Positions 7,347-13,755 of a stretch of DNA of 13,755 bases are shown here, in pieces. A program made the position numbers and the translations under genes. Source of the DNA: CAZZCN01 sp964652975 (GTDB taxonomy: Bacteria > Bacillota > Clostridia > Saccharofermentanales > UBA5734). The notes below the pieces were generated by a model. It ran no database searches, had not been told where the DNA came from, and saw only the letters and a program-made list of their open reading frames with translations. Position 1 is the stretch's first letter. The number at the start of each line of letters is the position of its first letter. Location: contig CAZZCN010000072.1 of assembly GCA_964652975.1 (NCBI GenBank), positions 1-13,755 of the forward strand, given 5' to 3'.

Positions 7347-7378
7347 GCAGAACTTAATTTAAGAATTAAGCTCTGCAT
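7343..7378 (-). CDS. Possible 11-residue leader peptide
   Basis: A strong Shine-Dalgarno GGGAGGA (7387-7381, minus strand) precedes ATG 7378 by only two bases. The ORF encodes MQSLILKLSSA and ends in TGA (7345-7343), which overlaps the ATG of the GH63-like gene. This is a plausible coupling leader. The alternative is that the Shine-Dalgarno serves the GH63-like start directly, across the hairpin. The spacing to the mini-ORF start is short, which counts against strong use of it. Confidence 0.35.
   Translation of the reverse strand: MQSLILKLSSA
7345..7378 (-). promoter_or_regulatory. Hairpin between Shine-Dalgarno and start codon
   Basis: Bases 7378-7364 and 7359-7345 form a 15-bp stem with one G-U pair and a four-base loop on the minus-strand RNA. 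When folded, it would place GGGAGGA (7387-7381) next to the ATG at 7346-7344, as in hairpin-bridged ribosome binding sites. It also buries most of both start codons in the stem base, so it may be a translational switch. No U-run of terminator type follows. Confidence 0.5.
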
Positions 7379-7401
7379 ATTCCTCCCAAAATTGTTATTG
7401 A

Positions 7402-10400
7402 TTAGACCTGTTCAGCGTTTTCAACTAGGGCTCTCTTCCGCTTTCTCAAAAATCTACCTGTGAATAATATAATGTTGCCTAATATAAATATTAAAACAAA
7501 TATAAAGATTGTCCATGGGAATAGTTTCTCAACCATTTTCTTTACCGGTTGCTTTGTAATCGGATTTTTAATACCTATTGCCTTATCCTCACCAAAGCCG
7601 GCATAATTGTTTTTATCTACATATGCCGCCCCATTACTGCTTGTGCCGTTGTTCCCGTTGTTCCCGTTGGTCTCATTGTTATCAGTATATCCTGGCGGCA
7701 ACTCATCAATATTAACATAGCGTTTTTCAAAAACTTGAATTTCATGCCAGAGTGCTCCCCATGCACCCATATTAACAATATCATCTGTGCCGGATACTCT
7801 TACATACCTTGCCTCTGTTTCCGGAATTGCAAAAACAGCTGTTTTTCCTCTGCCATTTGTTGTTCCGGCTACTTTTTTCCAGGTCACTTTATCAAGCGAA
7901 ACAAGTATATCGTAGGTCTTAAAATATGAGTCGAATCCTTCAACACAAACCACTTCGGAAATTTTAAACACTTTTCCGAGGTCAACATCCAGATCATAAG
8001 GAACTCTCTTTAATGTCTGACAGTAATTTTTCAAATTGCCATCAAAGGCTTTGAAAGCCCCATGCCCCCAACCTACTTCCTCACTCATAGTAGCAGGTTT
8101 CCCTAATGCAACATTTGTTTTAACCAATACCTTGGTTTTTGATTTAGCATCCGTAACAACTAAATCAACTGTATTGGAAACAACCGAGACAGCACCATAT
8201 GTAACTTTAACTGTAAAAGTTGCATTTCCGACTGATTTTCCAACAGCAAATTTACTGGCACCGGTTAACACATCCGAATTGCTGGAAATGTATTCAATTT
8301 TAGTTGCATTATCAATGTTAAAAGGTGTTCCGTCACGATAAGTACAACTAAATTTAATCGGTAATTTTTCGCCTACTCTTACCTCGCTAAAATCAAATGA
8401 AATTTTTACATCAGAAATTTGTGACCAAAGAGTATCAATAATAACATTTTTATTGACAGCTATGGCAGGTTCTAACTGAACAGCATATCTTTGCTGGCCA
8501 TTTAAAGTTGGCAATTTAATCTTGTTCACGGTTTTCCCGTTTAAAGTTACCGCTGTATTATCATTAAACCCTTCAAGATAAAAGGCATTTGCCATAAGAG
8601 ACATAACCTGTCCCGGTTTTACTCCATATTTAATATCAACCTTATTGTTGTTTCCTTCATAAGCTACACTAGCAATGCCACATAGCCCATTTGCAGATAT
8701 TGCTTTCCCACCCTGCAATTTTAAAGAGAACAAAGCCGGCTCAGTTAACGGATTTGATGCAACAACAGTATTTGATGCAGTATTTGACAACAAATACATC
8801 ATTTTCCCGCTCTCACCTCGAAGAGTTGCACCGTTCTTTTGAAGCAATCCGGTTGACCCCTGTTGAGAAATACTGGTGTCTCTTTCTATCCCCTGAGCTA
8901 AATATGGATTTTGACCATTAATTGTGCGATAATTGAACAATTCATTTGTGGGTTGAGCTATATTAGCATCTTTGGGATACAAAGGATTAAAACCACATTC
9001 CATCTTATCATTTCCGCTTTGGTATTTAATGTCAATGAAATTGGAATTGGCATTTTGATTAATTGAAAATGTCGAATTATTAATTCTTGTTTTGAACGAA
9101 TCAAATGATCCGCTATCAACTTCATCGCCCATTTCAAAAACAAATCCACCATATGCCTTGTCAATCTTATCCCAATCTGCAGTATCATTATTGATAGGAG
9201 TGTTTTGCTTCAAAAGGTATGAATTAATTCTTATTGCCTCTCTGAGCTTTACACCATTTTGTGCCGTTGTAAGAGCAGCCGCAGAGTTATCTTCAATAAC
9301 AACCTCTTCATCTCTGCCTAAATTAGTTGAGGGCAACGGAATTATACCTAAATAGCTTATTCCATCCTTTATGGTTATTTTCTGACCTTGCTTTACTTTA
9401 TAAGGTAAACTCTCCACTAATGTATCATCAACGTATATTTCCCACTGTGGATTGTTTTCAAAATTATAAAGTGCAACAGTCCCTTGAACACTCGTTACAT
9501 CAGTCGGAATTTTATATCCTCCTTCAGGAGAAACAAACTTATTATAAGGACTATATAGAGAAATGATTTTATTTTTGTATTGGAAATTAGAAAGCTGACT
9601 TCCCTGTGTTCCAATAATACCATTTTTATTAGCTGTAGTTGAACCGTGATAGGTAGTATCAATAAACTCTGTTCTGTTAATTCCAGGTCTCATTAACATT
9701 GTTCCGATTTCAGTAAAGGTAGTGGCTTCCTTGCTGTCCCTGACCCACTGAGACATCATCGGAATGGTTTCCCCACCAGACATATCAAGCGCTGAAATAC
9801 CATAATAATTTCCCAGATATGATGTTTTGTATAAAGGAGTCGAAGCGTAAGTACCCCATTTTTTATAATTAAAAATTGAATATTGTGGCAATTGCTTATT
9901 ATCAACAATATCACTCATCCAATCAGGTGCCCAGCTACCATTTAAAGTCTGTTGAACTACCATGCCTGGGTCAAAATCATGCCCTAGAATTTCAACACTT
10001 TCAGCATTCTTTGCCGCCATTGATGTTTGCCCTTTATCTGTATAGGTTCCTTTTTTGGATAATGTGTGTAGTATTCCTTGAAGCCCATCCTGTGTTGCAA
10101 TCAAGTAGCTGACACTTGTTCTTGTTGATGGCGAAATAAATCTTTTCATCATAGGATGATATGTGTCTGCAAGTTCCTCAATGGATTTATCAAGCATGCT
10201 CTTACCAATTAAACGATCATACATAGTAGGCCCGTAATCGGCAAATATTTTTTGGCTTTTAAGGGATATCGCTAAATAATAATGGTCTATTGATTCCTGT
10301 GTGGTTCCGTCATACCAGCTCCACGTTTTGAGCGGAAAATCCTCAAGACCTTTGCGTCCTTCATCAACAAGCATCTGATTGTTAAGCATTGCGCCACCTA

Positions 10401-11898
10401 ACAAAACACCTGATGTTCCCGCATGGTTAAAATTCATAGTTCCCATATAACGCACATATGTCCTGTAAACACTGGCATTCCCACGCCAATCTTGCGTTTC
10501 GTTATAGTAATCTATCGTTGTTTGTGCACCTGCATATCCCGAGTATCCTTTTGGATACTGGTCAGTTTTTAGCCAAGGCATAAGCCAGGCTTCAAAATAT
10601 TTTTTCCAATGGTCTTTAACCGGTTCTGGTAATGCTTCGTTAAAAGAATAATAAGTATTTAAGTACTCATTTACGGTATGACCCGTCCATGCTCGTGGTG
10701 CCAACCCTATCATCTGATCAAGCCAGGTCAGGTAAGCTTGTTTAGTCTCAGGAAAACCGGGATTACTGTTCTTTATGTTATTAAGCTCTTGAAGTCTTTG
10801 CCATTTCCAATCTTCCATATTTGCCGGTTTTGAAAAACCAAACTTTGCTATTAGCGCATTAATCTGCTCATCTGTTGGCATAACAGCAGTCTTAACCGAG
10901 CCTGTTCCTTTTGCGGTTACATCATTTCTATAATTAGTAAGATTGAACTCATATCCGCTAACATCAACTGTCTGAGCAGCAGCCGGAACCATAATCACTC
11001 TTAAAATCGGAGTTTTGATCAGTATTCCCTGAGGACCACGTGCAACATTCCACTCATATCCACCATTCCAAAGAGCGATATCATAGAGTTCTTCCTTGTT
11101 TACAATAAAACCGTTTTGTTCAACCTGTTTTAATCTTTGTGCAAGTGTTTCACCATAAGCATTACTTGTTAATGCATTGGTTATATCAATTTCACCGCTT
11201 GGTTCTCTTTTGGAACATTCAGCGGACCCGAATTTGTTTGGAAATCTATCCTTTTGCGTATCCTGTGCACCATACTTTGCCCAATTATCAATGCCATTTA
11301 CATTTGCATTATATGTAGGTCCGTATGTAGCACTATTTTCCCATGGTTTTCTCAAAAGATATGCTTGTGCATGCCAGTTTGGAGTGCTGTTTTTCCACGA
11401 TTCCCCAAGAAAGGACAATCCAGCAGGTTTATTGTAATTTTCAGGCCATAATTCAGTGCTTTTAAAAGGAAGTTCAAGTGTCACCCTTCTAATGGTATAT
11501 CCTTCCCCTATTTTTTGTGCGACCTGCTCTGCAAAACCGGGAAATTTTACTAATAAACTTCTATGGACTGCATCAAATACCAAAGCACCATCGATTGTTC
11601 CGCCGCTTCTCTTATCGACATTCCAGATTGCATTAATTGCAGTGCCAAATTTATCACTAACACCTTCTCCATAGGCTAATTCGGTTTTGCCGTTTTCGCT
11701 AAGCTTTACGGGTGTATCCCACATCTGCCGAAATCCACTAATTCCGGCAGTCTGTGGGTTATTAAATTCAAGTTCAACCGAGTTTTCAGCAAATATTTTT
11801 AGAGATAGTAAGCCAAAATTTATAATCATGAAAAATACCATTGGAACGATAATTAAAGAAAATCGCTTTTTCCCTTTAATATAATTGAACTTAATCAT
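7402..11898 (-). CDS. Large membrane-anchored surface protein, discoidin/CBM32 and Ig-like domains
   Basis: A 1498-residue exported protein, likely a surface glycan-binding or glycan-cutting factor. The N-terminus is basic (MIKFNYIKGKKR), followed by a hydrophobic segment at about 14-36, a signal peptide or anchor with possible cleavage after IFA. Residues of about 40-330 look beta-rich. About 340-620 is helix-rich, with NFNHAGTSGVLLGG near 489 and WYDGTTQESIDHYYLAISL near 524-544, reminiscent of (alpha/alpha)-toroid lyases but not a match I can name. A beta-rich region follows to about 1150, then an Ig-like segment at about 1159-1246 and a discoidin/F5-8C (CBM32-like) domain at about 1261-1393 (NVALGKPATMS to EIQVFEKRY). 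An Asn/Gly linker at about 1403-1424 precedes a transmembrane helix at about 1456-1481 and RKRKR. No sortase motif is seen. ATG 11898 was chosen because AGGAGG (11907-11902) precedes it and a cleaner signal results; the frame opens at 11931, overlapping the binding-protein gene. The start lies 22 bases after that gene's stop. Confidence 0.88.
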   Translation of the reverse strand: MIKFNYIKGKKRFSLIIVPMVFFMIINFGLLSLKIFAENSVELEFNNPQTAGISGFRQMWDTPVKLSENGKTELAYGEGVSDKFGTAINAIWNVDKRSGGTIDGALVFDAVHRSLLVKFPGFAEQVAQKIGEGYTIRRVTLELPFKSTELWPENYNKPAGLSFLGESWKNSTPNWHAQAYLLRKPWENSATYGPTYNANVNGIDNWAKYGAQDTQKDRFPNKFGSAECSKREPSGEIDITNALTSNAYGETLAQRLKQVEQNGFIVNKEELYDIALWNGGYEWNVARGPQGILIKTPILRVIMVPAAAQTVDVSGYEFNLTNYRNDVTAKGTGSVKTAVMPTDEQINALIAKFGFSKPANMEDWKWQRLQELNNIKNSNPGFPETKQAYLTWLDQMIGLAPRAWTGHTVNEYLNTYYSFNEALPEPVKDHWKKYFEAWLMPWLKTDQYPKGYSGYAGAQTTIDYYNETQDWRGNASVYRTYVRYMGTMNFNHAGTSGVLLGGAMLNNQMLVDEGRKGLEDFPLKTWSWYDGTTQESIDHYYLAISLKSQKIFADYGPTMYDRLIGKSMLDKSIEELADTYHPMMKRFISPSTRTSVSYLIATQDGLQGILHTLSKKGTYTDKGQTSMAAKNAESVEILGHDFDPGMVVQQTLNGSWAPDWMSDIVDNKQLPQYSIFNYKKWGTYASTPLYKTSYLGNYYGISALDMSGGETIPMMSQWVRDSKEATTFTEIGTMLMRPGINRTEFIDTTYHGSTTANKNGIIGTQGSQLSNFQYKNKIISLYSPYNKFVSPEGGYKIPTDVTSVQGTVALYNFENNPQWEIYVDDTLVESLPYKVKQGQKITIKDGISYLGIIPLPSTNLGRDEEVVIEDNSAAALTTAQNGVKLREAIRINSYLLKQNTPINNDTADWDKIDKAYGGFVFEMGDEVDSGSFDSFKTRINNSTFSINQNANSNFIDIKYQSGNDKMECGFNPLYPKDANIAQPTNELFNYRTINGQNPYLAQGIERDTSISQQGSTGLLQKNGATLRGESGKMMYLLSNTASNTVVASNPLTEPALFSLKLQGGKAISANGLCGIASVAYEGNNNKVDIKYGVKPGQVMSLMANAFYLEGFNDNTAVTLNGKTVNKIKLPTLNGQQRYAVQLEPAIAVNKNVIIDTLWSQISDVKISFDFSEVRVGEKLPIKFSCTYRDGTPFNIDNATKIEYISSNSDVLTGASKFAVGKSVGNATFTVKVTYGAVSVVSNTVDLVVTDAKSKTKVLVKTNVALGKPATMSEEVGWGHGAFKAFDGNLKNYCQTLKRVPYDLDVDLGKVFKISEVVCVEGFDSYFKTYDILVSLDKVTWKKVAGTTNGRGKTAVFAIPETEARYVRVSGTDDIVNMGAWGALWHEIQVFEKRYVNIDELPPGYTDNNETNGNNGNNGTSSNGAAYVDKNNYAGFGEDKAIGIKNPITKQPVKKMVEKLFPWTIFIFVLIFILGNIILFTGRFLRKRKRALVENAEQV

Positions 11899-11901
11899 AT
11901 G

Positions 11902-11907
11902 CCTCCT
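11902..11907 (-). promoter_or_regulatory. Ribosome binding site deciding the start at 11898
   Basis: A perfect AGGAGG lies three bases before ATG 11898 on the minus strand. It lies downstream of the ATG at 11931, so it cannot serve that start and supports the shorter protein. Confidence 0.7.
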
Positions 11908-11920
11908 CAAATGGTAAATA

Positions 11921-13642
11921 TTACTGTACATCGGTCACATAAGTTGCGTATTTATCCTTGTTTTCGTTATATGTTTTTTCGACAAAGCTAAGATATTCTT
12001 GTAAGCCATTTTTGTTAAGTGTTTGGATATAGCCCTCTAAAATTTTGTTAGCAGCATCGTCAGACTTAGCCAAATAGCATTTGAGCAAAGTTTCTTCGGT
12101 TTCTGAAATTACCGGTCCGATGGTATCCTTCTTTGGATATTTTTGCAAAATAAAGTTCAGGTTCAATTTATCAATTACTTTTTTGTTAGGCATTATATCA
12201 TCAACAATCTTTTTTACTTTATTATCTTTAAATGGATCGTTTTGATAAGTAGGGTTTGTTCCGTTTCCGCCAAAAACATTATAATCCTGATTGTCATTAC
12301 CTGTAATTCTAGAAAATAAGTTTAAAGTGTTTAGTCCTAAAGCCCCAATAAATCCCGGTGTGTTTTTTAGCATATTGGCATATGAATCTTTTGTCATTTC
12401 AGCGAAGCCCTTATTGTTCCAGAACCAGTTTTCGCCTTCTATACCCATATTTACAATAGCTTTCCCATCTCTTGACACACAATACTCCATAAGTTTTAAA
12501 GCGGCTCTTACATTTGCCTTCTTTGAAATGCAAATTAATAAGCTTGCTTCCATACCTCTGTTAATAACATAAGTGTTTTCACCTAAATGTGTTTTCAAAT
12601 TACCAAGTGGTTTATACTCCATTGCAGCATTTGTTTCTACAAGAGTTTTTATTTGTTCTGCATATTCAGGTGTTATCCCTGTTGTAAAAGAAGAAGTTAC
12701 GGCATATTTTCCCTGCCCGATTTTTTCTTTACCCGTTTCATATTTCTGGGTAAAACTTTCAGGGTCAATTAGTTTTTCAGCAATTAGCTTTCTGAAAAAT
12801 TTAATTTGTTCTTTTGCATAATTCGTTGTTATAAATAATTCCGCTTTTCCTGCATCGTTAATTCCCAGCTTTGAGCTTCCGCCGAAATCAAACGGGCGTG
12901 CAATTGCACTTATAATCTGAGTCCAAGGTTGAATTAATCCCATAGGATATGCGGTTTTTCCGAATGTATCTTTAACCCCTGCATTTTTTATTTTCACAAG
13001 AATATTATACAAGTCATCTGTTGAGTTAATAACAGTTGGAGTCGTAACATTAATTTTCTTAGCAACATCATCGCGAATATACATTCCCCATCCTGAATAC
13101 CACGGTTCATTTAACGAGTAATTAACCGGTAGAAAGTACTGTTTTCCACCAAAGCTTTCATCAAAAAGAATGCTTTTCAGAAATATTGGCATTTTTTCCG
13201 ATTTGATAACTTCATTAATTGATGGTGCATCTTTTTCTAAATAAGGCGATAAATCTGCAAGTACATTTTCTTTCGCTGCCTTTTGAACTGTGTTTAATTG
13301 TAGTAAATTAGCAGGAGATGCCCAACATACAAATATATCCGGAACATTACCTGATGCCAAGTCATTAAGCATTTCATTTGGGTCTGAGGAAGATGCCGAA
13401 GCAGTATAAGTAATTCCAAGATCTTCTTTAATGATTTTGCCGATTTTCGAGTCAGGAAATGTTTCATTTGCAGACGAAGGACTCGCGTAGTTTTTAAATG
13501 TTAGTGTTGCCTCCCCAATTGGAGCGCTAAGGTCCTGGCTTTGAGTGGAACCTTCATTATCCGACCCACGACAACCAACAAAAACAATATTGAGAATAAA
13601 AATAAATATTATGCCGAAAACCAAGTGTTTGCACTTTTTCAT
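11921..13642 (-). CDS. ABC transporter solute-binding lipoprotein (family 1, LplA-like)
   Basis: A 573-residue extracellular lipoprotein that would bind oligosaccharides and deliver them to an ABC importer of the CUT1 type. The N-terminus is MKKCKHLVFG followed by a hydrophobic stretch ending FVGC, with the lipidated cysteine at 24; phenylalanine at -3 is slightly unusual for a lipobox. A Ser/Gly/Asp-rich tether follows. The mature part has family features: IGKIIKEDLGITYT, then LASGNVPDIFVCW, WGMYIRDDVAKKI, and a central GQGKYAVTSSF segment, with LMEYCVSRDGKAIVNMGIEGENWFW near the hinge. The length of 550-580 fits the LplA subgroup. ATG 13642 has a good GAAAGGTG site (13657-13650) about nine bases upstream. 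No permease genes are seen; they may lie to the right of the window or elsewhere, sharing a general ATPase as is common for this type. It heads the visible operon and probably sets the substrate supply for the enzymes downstream. Confidence 0.93.
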   Translation of the reverse strand: MKKCKHLVFGIIFIFILNIVFVGCRGSDNEGSTQSQDLSAPIGEATLTFKNYASPSSANETFPDSKIGKIIKEDLGITYTASASSSDPNEMLNDLASGNVPDIFVCWASPANLLQLNTVQKAAKENVLADLSPYLEKDAPSINEVIKSEKMPIFLKSILFDESFGGKQYFLPVNYSLNEPWYSGWGMYIRDDVAKKINVTTPTVINSTDDLYNILVKIKNAGVKDTFGKTAYPMGLIQPWTQIISAIARPFDFGGSSKLGINDAGKAELFITTNYAKEQIKFFRKLIAEKLIDPESFTQKYETGKEKIGQGKYAVTSSFTTGITPEYAEQIKTLVETNAAMEYKPLGNLKTHLGENTYVINRGMEASLLICISKKANVRAALKLMEYCVSRDGKAIVNMGIEGENWFWNNKGFAEMTKDSYANMLKNTPGFIGALGLNTLNLFSRITGNDNQDYNVFGGNGTNPTYQNDPFKDNKVKKIVDDIMPNKKVIDKLNLNFILQKYPKKDTIGPVISETEETLLKCYLAKSDDAANKILEGYIQTLNKNGLQEYLSFVEKTYNENKDKYATYVTDVQ

Positions 13643-13672
13643 AAAATCACACCTTTCTTAAAAAAATTATTT

Positions 13673-13702
13673 ATATTAATCATACTTCATTATTAAACAC
13701 AA
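13673..13702 (-). promoter_or_regulatory. Possible sigma-A promoter of the cluster
   Basis: On the minus strand, TTGTGT (13702-13697) and TAATAT (13678-13673) are separated by 18 bases and lie 30 or more bases upstream of the solute-binding protein start. Matches to the consensus are partial and the region is very AT-rich, so a chance match is possible. The remaining bases to the right edge contain no gene or operator that I recognise. Confidence 0.28.
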
Positions 13703-13755
13703 TTAAATGGAATATCGTTTTATCTAATGTGGATTTTTGTTGTTTATTTTCTTCT

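Noticed and set aside
7345..7378. Hairpin ahead of the GH63-like gene as an intrinsic terminator
   Set aside because: The stem is AT-rich and is followed by only five U within the coding start, and the strong Shine-Dalgarno next to it fits a translational role better.
7625..7690. Asn/Gly-rich coding stretch as a DNA repeat or CRISPR-like array
   Set aside because: It is a short degenerate codon run encoding a flexible linker; no CRISPR-type repeat-spacer pattern exists anywhere in the window.
7549..8341. Two plus-strand ORFs of 126 and 101 residues
   Set aside because: Both lie antisense to the discoidin and Ig-like coding region of the surface protein and look like frame shadows.
11899..11931. 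Upstream start of the surface protein at 11931
   Set aside because: It would overlap the binding-protein gene, has no ribosome binding site and spoils the basic n-region of the signal peptide; AGGAGG directly precedes ATG 11898.

Overview
The window looks like part of a low-GC Firmicute genome, most likely a Clostridia-type gut or anaerobic polysaccharide degrader. This rests on AT-rich coding sequence, AGGAGG-type ribosome binding sites, a family-1-type lipoprotein solute-binding protein, and protein families typical of such bacteria. It is probably a draft or metagenome assembly: a run of exactly 100 N sits at 2519-2618, and the sequences on either side of it are identical for 55 bp.

All convincing protein genes lie on the minus strand and read right to left as one carbohydrate-use cluster. 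A lipoprotein solute-binding protein (11921-13642) comes first. A very large membrane-anchored surface protein (7402-11898) follows, with an unrecognised N-terminal half, an Ig-like region, a discoidin/CBM32-like domain and a C-terminal membrane anchor. Next come a cytoplasmic GH63/GH37-like (alpha/alpha)6 glycosidase (6099-7346), a GH2 beta-mannosidase (3588-6017), a truncated UroD-like gene (3066-3563), a GH20 beta-N-acetylhexosaminidase interrupted only by the N gap (998-3027), a second truncated UroD-like gene (576-980) and a small damaged ORF (322-576). The inferred route is: a surface protein binds and perhaps cuts a glycan, the binding protein hands oligosaccharides to an ABC transporter whose permeases are not in the window, and cytoplasmic exo-enzymes remove beta-mannose and beta-HexNAc residues. 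The substrate (mannan, N-glycan-like or other HexNAc/mannose glycan) is inference only.

Control signals inside the cluster include a possible promoter upstream of the binding protein, an intrinsic terminator/attenuator between the GH63-like and beta-mannosidase genes, and a striking 34-nt element ahead of the GH63-like gene. In that element a strong Shine-Dalgarno drives an 11-codon ORF whose stop overlaps the next start codon and whose whole length folds into a hairpin.

The left 320 bases hold no gene. They contain a tmRNA/tRNA-like 3' end (75-102) whose T-stem is half mismatched, a 17-bp perfect bidirectional terminator, three copies of the acceptor-end 10-mer in direct and inverted orientation, and a second terminator within a larger structured stretch. 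This resembles the edge of an integrated element at a tmRNA 3' end. The three genes nearest the left end of the operon, apart from GH20, are all broken in the same way: a start, a few codons, an in-frame TAA, then a sensible C-terminal reading frame.
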